This document shows, piece after piece, positions 46,361-56,108 of a stretch of DNA of 64,000 nucleotides; position 1 is the first letter of the stretch, and each line of letters opens with the position of its first letter. The notes below the pieces were generated by a model. It was not told the origin of the DNA, ran no database searches, and worked only from the letters and a program-made list of their open reading frames with translations. Made by a program: the position numbers and the translations under genes. Source of the DNA: Saprospiraceae bacterium UBA7687. GTDB lineage: Bacteria; Bacteroidota; Bacteroidia; Chitinophagales; Saprospiraceae. The DNA lies in assembly GCA_002482845.1 (NCBI GenBank), contig DLGT01000154.1:56286-120285 (forward strand), given 5' to 3'.

Positions 46361-47980
46361 ATGATAAAACTGAAATTTACATTTTGTCTTGTTTTATTGG
46401 CTAATATGCTTTCAGCTCAAGGCCAAGGATCTGGCAGTAATATGTTGTTATACAGTGTGATAGCAGTATGTGCAATCCTTGTTATTTGGGCGATGCTAGG
46501 GCTAGCTAGCAACTTGATGAAGATAGAAGCTGGTAAACATGGTCTCGATCCTGAAAAGGAAAATTACGGTGTTTTCCCAGGTCTGACAGATTTGTTTAAA
46601 GCAAAAAGACCTTCTTATGCTGTTGGCGGAACATTTCATAAATTTGATAAAGGATTTGATATAAACCTGGAGGGTAAACCTACTGGTTCTATAGAAGAAG
46701 GAAATGTTTCCAGATTTGCTATTAGACCAACTGATTTTAATGGAATGTCACCAATACCTAAGGTTACGGTAGAAGTAGGTGACGAAGTAAAAGCGGGTGA
46801 TGTACTATTTTTTGATAAAAAAAGACCTGAGATCAATTATGTTTCTCCTGTGAGTGGTGAGGTGGTTGCTGTTAATAGAGGAGATAAGAGATCCATAGCA
46901 GATGTTGTAATCCTTGCAGACAAAAACATTTCTTACAAGAAATTCAACACACCCGACATCAATGAAATAGACAGAGCTACTTTAGTGAATTTTCTAGCTG
47001 AGACTGGCGTTTGGCCTTTGATAAACGAGAGACCATTTGACCTAGTTCCAGCTTTGGATGTAGTACCTGTAAATATATTTATTAGCACATTTGATACTGC
47101 ACCTTTAGCGCCAAATACAAATGTAGTAATATCAGGAAATGAATCATCTTTCCAAAAAGGTCTTGAAGTTTTAGCTAAGTTGACAAGTGGTTCGGTTCAT
47201 TTGGGATTAGATGCTAGATGCGATCATGCACCAGCTAATGGTTTTGCAAATGCTCAAAACGTGAAGAAACATTGGTTTGCTGGGCCTCATCCTGCAGGTA
47301 ATGTAGGTATACAAATTCACCATACTGCACCAATTAAAGGAAGTGATAAAGTTTGGACACTTGGTGTTCAAGATGTGATTACTTTGGGTAATCTTTTCCT
47401 AACTGGTGAATACCATGCAGATAGAATAGTTGCTTTAACGGGTGGAGAATTACATACACCTAAATATGTAAAAACATACCAAGGAGCGAGTGTAGCTGAC
47501 TTGGTTAAAGGTAATATAAAAGAAGGTGAAAATAGAGTTATTTCAGGGGATGTACTTTCTGGAAAACAAATAGATGCAGATTCATTTTTAGGATTCAAAG
47601 ATGACCAATTAACAGTCATAAAAGAAGGAAATGATTATGAATTATTTGGATGGTTATTGCCACTTTCGCCTCGTCCTAGTATTTCGGGTACCATTCCATC
47701 ATTCGGAAAAGACTACGAATACGAAGCAAATACAAATACTCGAGGAGAAAAGAGGGCTTTTGTAGTTACAGGTCAGTATGAATCTGTATTGCCAATGGAC
47801 ATCTATCCACAACACTTAATGAAAGCAATCATTACCAATGACTTCGAGAAAATGGAAGGCCTAGGTATTACAGAGTTGACAGAAGAAGATGTAGCTCTTT
47901 GTGAATTTGTATGTACGTCAAAGAATCCACTTCAATCGATCCTTCGTCAAGGATTAAATGCAGTGCAAGAACAATCATAA
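46361..47980 (+). CDS. nqrA: Na+-translocating NADH:quinone reductase subunit A, N-terminally extended
   Basis: Subunit A is a soluble cytoplasmic-side part of the Na+-pumping NADH:quinone reductase. The 539 residues are about 90 longer than the classical form. The extra N-terminus has a signal-like start (KFTFCLVLLANMLSAQ), a membrane helix (about 30-52) and a linker before the NqrA core (from about residue 90: GGTFHKFDKGFDINLEGKP). Core motifs include HPAGNVGIQIHH and LLPLSPRPSISG. It is the first gene of nqrABCDEF, followed after 30 bases by nqrB. Confidence 0.94.
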   Translation: MIKLKFTFCLVLLANMLSAQGQGSGSNMLLYSVIAVCAILVIWAMLGLASNLMKIEAGKHGLDPEKENYGVFPGLTDLFKAKRPSYAVGGTFHKFDKGFDINLEGKPTGSIEEGNVSRFAIRPTDFNGMSPIPKVTVEVGDEVKAGDVLFFDKKRPEINYVSPVSGEVVAVNRGDKRSIADVVILADKNISYKKFNTPDINEIDRATLVNFLAETGVWPLINERPFDLVPALDVVPVNIFISTFDTAPLAPNTNVVISGNESSFQKGLEVLAKLTSGSVHLGLDARCDHAPANGFANAQNVKKHWFAGPHPAGNVGIQIHHTAPIKGSDKVWTLGVQDVITLGNLFLTGEYHADRIVALTGGELHTPKYVKTYQGASVADLVKGNIKEGENRVISGDVLSGKQIDADSFLGFKDDQLTVIKEGNDYELFGWLLPLSPRPSISGTIPSFGKDYEYEANTNTRGEKRAFVVTGQYESVLPMDIYPQHLMKAIITNDFEKMEGLGITELTEEDVALCEFVCTSKNPLQSILRQGLNAVQEQS

Positions 47981-48010
47981 AATAATAACGACAAACGAAT
48001 ATATTATTAA

Positions 48011-49261
48011 ATGGCTTTAGTAGATTTCTTTAAAAAAATAGAACCGGACAAGAAAAAAAGTCCATTGCTCCACACGGCATATGACGCTTTTTTTACGTTT
48101 GCTTTTACTCCGAATACCGTTACCAAAGGTGGAGTTCATATCCGTGATGGTATGGATTTGAAAAGACTTATGGTTACTGTGGTAATTTCCATGCAGTTGT
48201 GTTATTTATTCGGCACTTACAATATTGGACATCAGCATTTTGTGGCAGCAGGTCAGTACCTTGGTTTCTTAGAAGGTTTCCATTTAAAGCTTGCTCACGG
48301 TTTGATTCAATTGCTTCCAATCTTTGTAGTAGCACACGTAGTAGGTCTTGGTATAGAATTTTATTTTGCTGCCAAAAAAGGACATGCTGTGGAAGAGGGC
48401 TTTCTAGTTTCTGGTGCTTTGATTCCATTGATTATGCCACCTGATATTCCATTGTGGATGCTAGCTGTTGCAGTTGCATTTGCTGTTATCATTGGTAAAG
48501 AAGCATTCGGTGGTACAGGTATGAATATATGGAATGTAGCCTTACTGGCAAGAGTCTTTGTCTTTTTTGCTTACCCATTGACCATATCAGGTGATCAATG
48601 TTGGATATCTGGATATGAAAAAATTGCAGATGGTGCAGCTTCTACATATGGATGGTTTCATACTGGATTTTTTAATAGTATTTTTGATTGGCTAGGCCTA
48701 GAGGGATTTAATACTGCCAATAAAGTAATAGATGGATTTAGTGGTGCGACACCTTTAGCCTTGGCTTATGAAGGCGGATGGGATAAAGTAACAACTGTTT
48801 TTTCTGAGAGTCAAATGTTGTGGGGAGCAATTCCTGGGTCAATTGGGGAGACAAACAAAATCTTTATTGTTTTGGGTGCGCTGATTTTAATAGTCACTAA
48901 AGTTGCTAGTTGGAGGATTATGGCAGGAATGGTTGTAGGATTAATTGGTACTACTTGGATGCTAAATGCTCTTGGTTCCACACCTTTTATGACGGTGACT
49001 TGGACACAGCATCTTATGATGGGATCATTTTTGTTCTCTATGGCATTCATGGCAACAGATCCAGTAACGGCATCTAGTACAAATACAGGTAAATGGATAT
49101 ATGGTATCTTAATAGGTTTTATAGGTATATTAATCAGAGTAATGAATCCTGCTTACCCAGAAGGATGGATGTTGGCGATATTGTTCTTAAATACCTTTGC
49201 GCCTACGATAGACTACTTTGTAATTGAGTCAAACATTAAAAAAAGATTGAGCCGTGCATAG
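48011..49261 (+). CDS. nqrB: Na+-NQR subunit B
   Basis: This 416-residue integral membrane subunit (about ten helices) carries riboflavin and covalently bound FMN and is thought to form the sodium path. The flavinylation Thr247 lies in DGFSGATPLA. The GGTGMNIWNVALLAR segment and length fit the family. Its end overlaps the GTG of nqrC by eight bases, coupling translation. Confidence 0.96.
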   Translation: MALVDFFKKIEPDKKKSPLLHTAYDAFFTFAFTPNTVTKGGVHIRDGMDLKRLMVTVVISMQLCYLFGTYNIGHQHFVAAGQYLGFLEGFHLKLAHGLIQLLPIFVVAHVVGLGIEFYFAAKKGHAVEEGFLVSGALIPLIMPPDIPLWMLAVAVAFAVIIGKEAFGGTGMNIWNVALLARVFVFFAYPLTISGDQCWISGYEKIADGAASTYGWFHTGFFNSIFDWLGLEGFNTANKVIDGFSGATPLALAYEGGWDKVTTVFSESQMLWGAIPGSIGETNKIFIVLGALILIVTKVASWRIMAGMVVGLIGTTWMLNALGSTPFMTVTWTQHLMMGSFLFSMAFMATDPVTASSTNTGKWIYGILIGFIGILIRVMNPAYPEGWMLAILFLNTFAPTIDYFVIESNIKKRLSRA

Positions 49262-50018
49262 TACAAGTTATGTTATAAAGTTTACATTAGTGATGACCAT
49301 AATTGTTGCTTTTGTTTTAGCATTGATGGTGTCTGGTCTAAAAGACATTCATGGAGAAAATGAATCAGTTTACAATAAAAAGGGCATTCTTTCTGCGGTA
49401 TCTGTTCAACTTGGGAAGGATGTAAATGCTATGTCCAATGAAGAAGTACAGACCATATTTAGTAAGCAAATAGAGCAAAAAGTTATTAATACTAAAGGTG
49501 AGGAGCTTACCCCTGAGCAAATTAAAGAAGAGACAGACGGCCGTTCTTCAACTGCTGAGCAACTCGATATGGCTAAAGAAGGAAAAAAAGCAGATGCTGA
49601 TAAATTATTACCTGTTTTTGTTTTTACAGCTTCAGATAATAAGAAATACAATATAGTTTACACAAGGGGAAAAGGTCTATGGGATGAGATTTGGGGATAC
49701 ATTGCCCTTGAATCAGATCTAAATACTGTAGCAGGCCAAGCATTTGACCATAAAGGAGAGACTCCGGGTCTTGGGGCAGAAATAAAAGATAATAAAGCTT
49801 GGTATGGTCAATTTACGGGCAAAAAGTTTTATAATACTAGTGGTGAGTTTACATCTATTTCAGTAGTTAAGGGAGGAGTTAAAGACAAGACCAATCAAGT
49901 CGATGCTATCTCTGGAGCGACCATTACTGGAATTGGTGTTGACGAGATGCTTGAAAGGGGCATCAAATATTATGAGCCATATTTTCAAAAGCTCAAAAGT
50001 AAAGAATCCATAAATTAA
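49254..50018 (+). CDS. nqrC: Na+-NQR subunit C
   Basis: This 254-residue protein has one N-terminal membrane helix and a periplasmic FMN-binding domain. Covalent FMN is expected on Thr223 in VDAISGATITG, and TPGLGAEI is conserved. The start is GTG at 49254, overlapping nqrB. A lysine/glutamate-rich insert lies at about residues 60-120. Confidence 0.95.
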   Translation: MHSTSYVIKFTLVMTIIVAFVLALMVSGLKDIHGENESVYNKKGILSAVSVQLGKDVNAMSNEEVQTIFSKQIEQKVINTKGEELTPEQIKEETDGRSSTAEQLDMAKEGKKADADKLLPVFVFTASDNKKYNIVYTRGKGLWDEIWGYIALESDLNTVAGQAFDHKGETPGLGAEIKDNKAWYGQFTGKKFYNTSGEFTSISVVKGGVKDKTNQVDAISGATITGIGVDEMLERGIKYYEPYFQKLKSKESIN

Positions 50019-50023
50019 TAATC

Positions 50024-50725
50024 ATGGCTGAAGTAAAAGAAATCATTGAAAAAAAAGAGTCTGCATTTTCTTTTGGTAAGGAGGAAATGAAGCTTTTAAG
50101 GGACCCTCTTAATGACAATAATCCTGTGACCGTACAAATACTTGGTGTTTGTTCAGCACTTGCAGTTACAACATTACTCACAAAGGCAATCGTAATGGGA
50201 ATTGCCGTTACACTCGTAACAGCTTTCTCAAATTTATTTACTTCTATGCTAAGGGAATATATTCCAAAGCAAATAAGAATGATCGTACAGTTAGTAATTA
50301 TTGCATTCCTAGTAACAGTAGTCGAGCTTGCACTAAAAGCATTTAATTATCCAATTTGGAAAGACTTATCTGTCTTTATTGGACTTATTATTACCAATTG
50401 TATCTTGATGGGTAGATTAGAAGCTTATGCCATGGCTAATAAACCATGGAGATCATTTTTGGATGGTATTGGTAATGGATTAGGATATGGACTTATTCTT
50501 ATAGCTGTGGCAGCAACGAGAGAGTTGTTTGGTAAAGGGTCATTGTTGGATATTAAGATCATCGGTCCAACATCTGAATATTTTCTAAACACAAATGAGA
50601 TATGGATGTTGAGTTGGTACACAGCAAATAACCTGATAATATTGTCTCCTGCGGCAATGTTTATAGTTGCCATCTTGATATGGATACAAAGAAGTAAAAA
50701 TAGAAAGCTAATTGATATTTCGTAA
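50024..50725 (+). CDS. nqrD: Na+-NQR subunit D
   Basis: This 233-residue membrane subunit with six predicted helices contains the conserved Cys in FIGLIITNCILMGRLEAYAM. With NqrE it forms inverted halves coordinating an intramembrane iron-sulfur centre. An N-terminal cytosolic extension of about 20 residues (KEIIEKKESAF) is present. Confidence 0.95.
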   Translation: MAEVKEIIEKKESAFSFGKEEMKLLRDPLNDNNPVTVQILGVCSALAVTTLLTKAIVMGIAVTLVTAFSNLFTSMLREYIPKQIRMIVQLVIIAFLVTVVELALKAFNYPIWKDLSVFIGLIITNCILMGRLEAYAMANKPWRSFLDGIGNGLGYGLILIAVAATRELFGKGSLLDIKIIGPTSEYFLNTNEIWMLSWYTANNLIILSPAAMFIVAILIWIQRSKNRKLIDIS

Positions 50726-50745
50726 CAAAATTAATACTCTAAGTC

Positions 50746-51351
50746 ATGGGTGATTTAATAAATATATTTGTAAAATCTGCTTTTATTGAGAATTTGGCAT
50801 TGTCCTACTTCTTAGGCATGTGTTCTTTTTTGGCAGTATCAAAAAGTGTAAAAACAGCAATAGGTTTAGGTTTAGCTGTTATTTTTGTGAATGCATTAAC
50901 CATTCCATTAAACTGGTTGATCGATTATTATTTACTTGGTGAAGGTGGTTTATTTGGAATGGATCTCACATTCCTTAGATTTATCATTTTTATTTCAACT
51001 ATAGCTGCCTTAGTACAATTGGTAGAAATGGTAGTTGAGAAAGTTTCACCATCACTTTATAATTCTCTAGGTATATTTCTTCCTTTAATCACGGTTAACT
51101 GTGCTATTTTAGGCGCTTCGTTATTTATGATTACAAAAGAATACAACTTTGCTGAATCAGTTTCATTTGGTCTAGGTGGTGGATTTGGATGGTTCCTTGC
51201 TATAGTTGCCATTGCTGGAATACGTGAAAAAATGGCTTATTCTAATGTTCCTGCTCCTTTGAGGGGATTAGGAATGGCTTTTTTCCTGACAGGAATGATG
51301 GGAATAGCTTTTATGGGATTAATGGGAATTGATCCAGCGGCATTTAAATAA
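50746..51351 (+). CDS. nqrE: Na+-NQR subunit E
   Basis: This 201-residue membrane subunit with six helices is homologous to NqrD. The conserved Cys motifs are LGMCSFLAVSK and FLPLITVNCAILG, which with NqrD ligate the intramembrane Fe-S centre. Length and sequence are standard; it lies between nqrD and nqrF with short gaps. Confidence 0.96.
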   Translation: MGDLINIFVKSAFIENLALSYFLGMCSFLAVSKSVKTAIGLGLAVIFVNALTIPLNWLIDYYLLGEGGLFGMDLTFLRFIIFISTIAALVQLVEMVVEKVSPSLYNSLGIFLPLITVNCAILGASLFMITKEYNFAESVSFGLGGGFGWFLAIVAIAGIREKMAYSNVPAPLRGLGMAFFLTGMMGIAFMGLMGIDPAAFK

Positions 51352-51369
51352 TAGAATAAAATAATTAAC

Positions 51370-52719
51370 ATGTTATTTATAGTAATACTTTCATGGATGC
51401 CTGTTTTGATGGCAGTAGTTGTTTTTACAGGTATTATTCTCGGTCTTTCTTATATGTTGATTTATGCGAGAAAAAAACTTGTACCCCAAGGTGAAGTGAA
51501 ATTAATCATAAATGGAGATGAAGAAAACCCAATTATGGTTCAACCTGGATCGTCTCTACTTTCTACTTTAGGTGAGCGAAATATCTTTTTACCATCAGCT
51601 TGTGGTGGTGGAGGTACTTGTGCCATGTGTGAGTGTCATGTATATTCTGGTGGAGGTGATGTTTTGCCTACAGAAATGAATCACCTTACGCGTAAAGAAG
51701 CTGCAGAAGGTATGAGGCTTGCTTGCCAAGTTAAGGTAAGAGAGAATATGAATATCGGTATTCCTGAAGAAATATTTGGTATTAAAAAGTGGGAATGTGA
51801 AGTTGTTTCCAATTTCAACGTTGCCACATTTATCAAAGAATTTATTGTAAAGCTTCCAGAAGGCGAGACCCTTGATTTCCAAGCTGGTGGATACATTCAG
51901 GTAGACGTGCCACCCGTGACGGTTGACTTTAAAGATATGGATATCACTGCACATCCAAAATATCATGATACTCCTGATAAGTTTCAAGCAGATTGGGATC
52001 AGAATAAAATGTGGGATCTAAAAATGGTTAATGATGAAACTATTTTTAGAGCTTATTCAATGTCAAATCACCCTGCAGAAGGCAATATTGTTTCATTGAC
52101 TATTAGGATAGCTACTCCACCATTCAAATTTAAGTTTGGTGCAGATGGCAAAAGACAGTGGGATGGCTATGAACCTGTGAATCCAGGTATATGCTCTTCT
52201 TATGTGTTTTCAAGAAAACCTGGTGACAAAGTGACCATTTCAGGACCATATGGTGAGTTCTTTATTAAGCCAACTCAGGCAGAAATGTTATATATAGGTG
52301 GTGGGGCAGGTATGGCACCGATGAGATCTCACTTATATCACTTATTCCTTACCTTAAAAACAGGTAGAAAAGTAACTTTCTTTTATGGTGGTAGAACTAA
52401 AAAAGAACTTTTCTATGTAGAAGAGTTTAGAGAAATAGAGAAGCAATTTCCTAACTTTAGATTTGCTGTAGCACTAGATAATCCACTTCCTGAAGACAAT
52501 TGGACACTTAAAAAAGATCTGAATGATCCTGAAGGTGATGGATTTAAAGGCTTTGTACACAATGTTGTAATTGAGCAATATCTAAGCAAGCACCCAGCAC
52601 CTGAAGAGATAGAAGTATATTTCTGTGGACCACCTATGATGAACCAATCAGTGATCAAGATGGCAGACGATTGGGGAATTCCTGAGGAAAATGTAGCATT
52701 TGATGATTTTGGTGGATAA
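51370..52719 (+). CDS. nqrF: Na+-NQR subunit F
   Basis: This 449-residue NADH-oxidising subunit begins with one N-terminal helix (about 5-30). The [2Fe-2S] ferredoxin domain uses Cys78, Cys84, Cys87 and Cys119 (SACGGGGTCAMCECH). The FAD domain contains RAYSMSNHPAE, and the NADH domain contains YIGGGAGMAPMRSHL and YFCGPPMM. Slightly longer than the Vibrio form. It is the last gene of the operon, followed by a terminator. Confidence 0.97.
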   Translation: MLFIVILSWMPVLMAVVVFTGIILGLSYMLIYARKKLVPQGEVKLIINGDEENPIMVQPGSSLLSTLGERNIFLPSACGGGGTCAMCECHVYSGGGDVLPTEMNHLTRKEAAEGMRLACQVKVRENMNIGIPEEIFGIKKWECEVVSNFNVATFIKEFIVKLPEGETLDFQAGGYIQVDVPPVTVDFKDMDITAHPKYHDTPDKFQADWDQNKMWDLKMVNDETIFRAYSMSNHPAEGNIVSLTIRIATPPFKFKFGADGKRQWDGYEPVNPGICSSYVFSRKPGDKVTISGPYGEFFIKPTQAEMLYIGGGAGMAPMRSHLYHLFLTLKTGRKVTFFYGGRTKKELFYVEEFREIEKQFPNFRFAVALDNPLPEDNWTLKKDLNDPEGDGFKGFVHNVVIEQYLSKHPAPEEIEVYFCGPPMMNQSVIKMADDWGIPEENVAFDDFGG

Positions 52720-52743
52720 TTGATTATCCTGATAAATAAGTTT

Positions 52744-52775
52744 AAAAAGGGAGTCAGAAATGATTCCCTTTTTTA
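52744..52775 (+). terminator. Rho-independent terminator of nqr operon
   Basis: The arms AAAAAGGGAGTCA (52744-52756) and TGATTCCCTTTTT (52761-52773) pair with one G-T wobble around a GAAA tetraloop. Confidence 0.88.
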
Positions 52776-52876
52776 TTAGTCTTGTAATTTTTTTGCAAAT
52801 GATGAAATTTTATTGGACTTGTAAACTTGTTTGCAAGAAATGGCTTTATTGATATTTTATTGAATTACTATTAGTT

Positions 52877-53185
52877 ATGATTTTAGCAGGTTTTGCGATT
52901 GATTGGACATTATTAGGTACCATATTTTTTGGTGCTGTTTGTGGTTATATCGCAAGTAGAATTTTAGGGGGAGAAGGTTTCGGATTTTTGGGTAATATAG
53001 CTGTCGGAATTATTGGAGGTTTCATAGGTACTTGGGTAGTAAAGATCGCCAAAATACCCATGATCGATGGATTTTTTGGCAATCTAATTACATCTGTTGG
53101 TGGTGCCATTATTTTGATCTTTTTTATTGAAGTTATAAAATACTTACAACGAACTAATAAATCAAAATCGAGGACCCGTCGTTAA
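52877..53185 (+). CDS. GlsB/YeaQ/YmgE-family small membrane protein
   Basis: The 102 residues form three hydrophobic helices with the repeated Gly patterns GAVCGYIASRILGGEGFG and GIIGGFIGTWVVKI typical of transglycosylase-associated (GlsB/YeaQ) proteins, which are general stress proteins of unknown activity. A basic tail (RTNKSKSRTRR) is cytosolic. It lies 100 bases after the nqr terminator. Confidence 0.85.
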   Translation: MILAGFAIDWTLLGTIFFGAVCGYIASRILGGEGFGFLGNIAVGIIGGFIGTWVVKIAKIPMIDGFFGNLITSVGGAIILIFFIEVIKYLQRTNKSKSRTRR

Positions 53186-53204
53186 TCAGACGTCTGAATG
53201 AAAA

Positions 53205-54422
53205 TTAGCTTGTTGGCTTTTCAGAAGGCGGTAAACTAGCATGAAATTCGTTTCTGACTCTTTCGCAATATTTGTCCAAAAGATGTAATATCTTGTTTCT
53301 ATCTTTTCCTTGGAGAATGAGACCAATATGATGTTTTTTATTCATCCTCCAGACAATTTCCTTATCTTCAAAGGTTGAATTATCAGGGTGTTCATATTTG
53401 GATAACGAAACTATTATTCCTGTATGATCTTGTTTTACTTTGGGCAACTTATACTTTTTACCACTAAAAACAGCAGCTTCAATTTTTGCCCATTCTGACC
53501 ATAAGTTGATGCCTGAAGCAAATTGGACCATTTCAGCAAGATTTGCGCCACCTACTCGAGATGCAGTTTCTAGGAAATAATATTTGCCATCTTCATTACA
53601 CTTAATAAATTCGCTGTGGGATGCGCTGTATTGCATTCCAAATGCCTTCATGACATCTACATTCAATTTTTGCAAAGCTACGTCTTCAGGGCTTCCTATT
53701 TCGATTGTATGGGATCTGAATATTCCGCCACCATGTGCAACTTCAAAAGGTGTGTCCAAATATTGGCTTACTCTAGAGAAAATCACTTTACCTTCATAGG
53801 TTAATGAGTCAACGTGATAAACTGCACCAGGTGCAAATCTTTCTAGAAGATATTCATGTCTTTCGCCTCCTAGTTTATTGAGTACTTCCCAAAGATGGTC
53901 TTTATTATAGATTTTTGTTATTCCTGTTGCAGAAGCTTGCATTCTTGGTTTGACAAGCCATGGTGCAGGAACTGTATCTGCAAAATGATTGATATCAGCA
54001 TCATGAAAAAGAGCGGTAAATTGTGGTACAGGTACTCCTTCTGTTTGTGCTTTGATACGCATAGCTAGCTTGTCTCTAAAATACCTAGCAGTAGTCTCAC
54101 CCATCCCTGGAATTCTAAAATACTCCCGAAGAAATGCCACATGTTCTACATCAAAATCATCAAGAGCTACAAAAATATCAAATTTTGTCGTTCTAATTTT
54201 ATGTGCTAATCCGCCAATCAGATGAGATTCAGGCCAATGTCCTTTTTCGTCCTCCACCATATAAAAAGTTTCATCTATGCTTTCCCAAGGCCATGCTTCG
54301 TACTCCAGTTTTTTGGATGTTAGTAAAAATACATTGTGGCCATCTTCTTTGGCGCCACGCATGAAGTCTTCGCCTTTAAAATAGCGAGATATGCATAAGA
54401 TATTTAATGGATTCGTTGACAT
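53205..54422 (-). CDS. ATP-grasp domain protein
   Basis: The ATG at 54422 (MSTNPLNILCISRYF) is preferred over a TTG seven codons upstream. About 405 residues are encoded. There is a preATP-grasp Rossmann-like N-terminus, then an ATP-grasp fold with PWLVKPRMQASATGI (ATP-lysine loop), YLLERFAPGAVYHVDSL and the Mg-binding YYFLETASRVGGAN. Such proteins ligate a carboxylate to an amine or thiol (carboxylate-amine ligases). The substrate is unknown and no biosynthetic neighbours help. Confidence 0.87.
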   Translation of the reverse strand: MSTNPLNILCISRYFKGEDFMRGAKEDGHNVFLLTSKKLEYEAWPWESIDETFYMVEDEKGHWPESHLIGGLAHKIRTTKFDIFVALDDFDVEHVAFLREYFRIPGMGETTARYFRDKLAMRIKAQTEGVPVPQFTALFHDADINHFADTVPAPWLVKPRMQASATGITKIYNKDHLWEVLNKLGGERHEYLLERFAPGAVYHVDSLTYEGKVIFSRVSQYLDTPFEVAHGGGIFRSHTIEIGSPEDVALQKLNVDVMKAFGMQYSASHSEFIKCNEDGKYYFLETASRVGGANLAEMVQFASGINLWSEWAKIEAAVFSGKKYKLPKVKQDHTGIIVSLSKYEHPDNSTFEDKEIVWRMNKKHHIGLILQGKDRNKILHLLDKYCERVRNEFHASLPPSEKPTS

Positions 54423-54651
54423 GATTCTTATTATTTGTGTCAAATATAAGAATATGTTTTAAATTCCAAAGTTTGGATTATTAAATTTTATATTTCTTTA
54501 CTGGGACAGTACTTTTTTGATGTCACATTTTCATAGTGAAAGGAATATATTCCACTAAATCATTTATAAAATGCGACAATTAGTATCTCTAATCAGTGTT
54601 TATTGTCAGAAATATTGGAGAAAAATCGATAAATTCGATAGAAATAAGGAG

Positions 54652-55188
54652 TCAGAATTTATTTTTCCACATCATACTTTCAACAGGCTTGTCTGTACGT
54701 TGATTGTATTTAGCATTAGATTTTTTATTGTAATAATTTTTAATATCTCCATCCACTTTGAAATAAATAAGTTGCCCCACAGGCATTCCCGCATATACGC
54801 GAACAGGTTGTACACAAGATATCTCTAGTGTCCAGGTATTGCAAAATCCAACGTCGCCCTTTCCTGCAGTAGCATGAATGTCTATGCCAAGTCGACCAAT
54901 ACTAGATTTACCTTCTAGAAAAGGTACAGTGTGATGCGTTTCCGTATATTCTTCTGTGACACCTAGGTAAAGTGTACCAGGCATTAATACAAATCCGTCA
55001 GGACCGATTTCAAAATGACGTATAGTATTATGCTTTTTAGCGTCGAGTTCGTGGTTTTCGTATACAGCAAGCCATTTTCCCAAATGTACATCATAAGAAT
55101 TTGTTCCTAAACAATCTGGTCTGTATGGATCGATGACAATATTGCCATCTTCGATGCTTTTTAGAATTTCGACGTCCGTGAGTATCAT
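54652..55188 (-). CDS. dcd: dCTP deaminase
   Basis: This 178-residue trimeric enzyme of the dUTPase superfamily converts dCTP to dUTP for thymidylate synthesis. Key motifs are GTNSYDVHLG, GKSSIGRLGIDIHATAGKGDVGF with the downstream TWTLEI (catalytic Glu) and GMPVGQLIYF. The normal size is about 180-190 residues. It is monocistronic. Confidence 0.95.
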   Translation of the reverse strand: MILTDVEILKSIEDGNIVIDPYRPDCLGTNSYDVHLGKWLAVYENHELDAKKHNTIRHFEIGPDGFVLMPGTLYLGVTEEYTETHHTVPFLEGKSSIGRLGIDIHATAGKGDVGFCNTWTLEISCVQPVRVYAGMPVGQLIYFKVDGDIKNYYNKKSNAKYNQRTDKPVESMMWKNKF

Positions 55189-55273
55189 CTTTTTGAAAAT
55201 TTGTGCGAAGATAATAATTTTTTAGGAAATCAGCTATGTAACTTCTGTGACAAATAAGGAACTTAATACCCCG

Positions 55274-55281
55274 TACCTTTG
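55274..55281 (+). promoter_or_regulatory. -7 element of thioredoxin gene
   Basis: TACCTTTG matches the Bacteroidota -7 consensus 38 bases before the thioredoxin ATG. The -33 element is poorly conserved. Confidence 0.42.
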
Positions 55282-55318
55282 TCTTACAAATGTAATTCAA
55301 TAATCAAATCAAATTAAA

Positions 55319-55612
55319 ATGAAGTACTCAGAAATTATTAATAGTGAAACGCCAACTTTAGTTGATTTTACTGCTACTTGGTGTGGTCCGTGTAAAGCTA
55401 TGGCGCCAGTATTGGAGCAATTAGCAACAAAAGTTGGTGAGAAGGCAAGAATTATAAAGATAGATGTTGACAAAAATCAGTCACTTTCTCAAGAGTTAAA
55501 AATTCAAGGCGTGCCAACGTTTATCTTATATAAAAAAGGAGAAATCGTTTGGAGACAATCAGGAATGCAGTCTCTGACATTTCTTGAGACGTTGATTGAA
55601 AAGGCTCAGTAG
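55319..55612 (+). CDS. trxA: Thioredoxin
   Basis: The 97 residues form the classic thioredoxin fold with active site Cys22-Gly-Pro-Cys25 (WCGPCK), the cis-Pro motif GVPTFILYKKG and the Asp in VDFTATW. It is a cytoplasmic disulfide reductant, slightly shorter than E. coli TrxA. It is transcribed alone from the preceding -7 element. Confidence 0.95.
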   Translation: MKYSEIINSETPTLVDFTATWCGPCKAMAPVLEQLATKVGEKARIIKIDVDKNQSLSQELKIQGVPTFILYKKGEIVWRQSGMQSLTFLETLIEKAQ

Positions 55613-55667
55613 GAATCAAATTGCTAACTTTTAGAAAGTTTAAGAAGTTGATGCCATTAGATTTTAT

Positions 55668-56099
55668 TTATTTTTTGTTGCTGGCAAAATGATTTTTCAA
55701 AAAATCTCCACAACTCACTACCTTAATTTCAGAAAAGTAAAAGTCGTCTTTGTCTTCAGTTACTAAATAAGTGCATTCTGCTGATAATGCCGAATAATAT
55801 TGGATACCATCTTCTACATCATGAACAGAAGTATTATTTAGTGCTTGCCTTACAGTTTTATCGTCCACTGTGGTTACTTTGATGTGTTCCAACAGTAATT
55901 TGAGTTTCTTTTTTGCTAGTGAAGTGCCGCTTTTTTTCTCAGCAAAATAAAATGCAATAGCTAGGCAAACAGGTGACGTAAAAAGATTAAAATCATTTCT
56001 ATCTGCGAAACTCAAAACCCTAGCTGCGTCTGAAAACAATGGATATTCCTTGTTCAAAACTGCTACCAATACATTGGCATCAATAAAAACTCGCTTCAT
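55668..56099 (-). CDS. PIN-domain toxin (VapC-like)
   Basis: This 143-residue PIN-fold ribonuclease starts VFIDANVLVAVLNKE (first acidic residue Asp7). Further acidic residues lie in VHDVEDGIQYYSAL and YLVTEDKDDF, the expected metal site. It is the second gene of a pair with a DUF6364 antitoxin, with a 9-base gap. Such toxins usually cleave tRNA or rRNA. Confidence 0.88.
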   Translation of the reverse strand: MKRVFIDANVLVAVLNKEYPLFSDAARVLSFADRNDFNLFTSPVCLAIAFYFAEKKSGTSLAKKKLKLLLEHIKVTTVDDKTVRQALNNTSVHDVEDGIQYYSALSAECTYLVTEDKDDFYFSEIKVVSCGDFLKNHFASNKK

Positions 56100-56108
56100 G
56101 ACTTTGGA

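Noticed and set aside
54571..54828. 85-codon plus-strand frame opposite dcd
   Set aside because: Mostly antisense to the well-supported dCTP deaminase gene.
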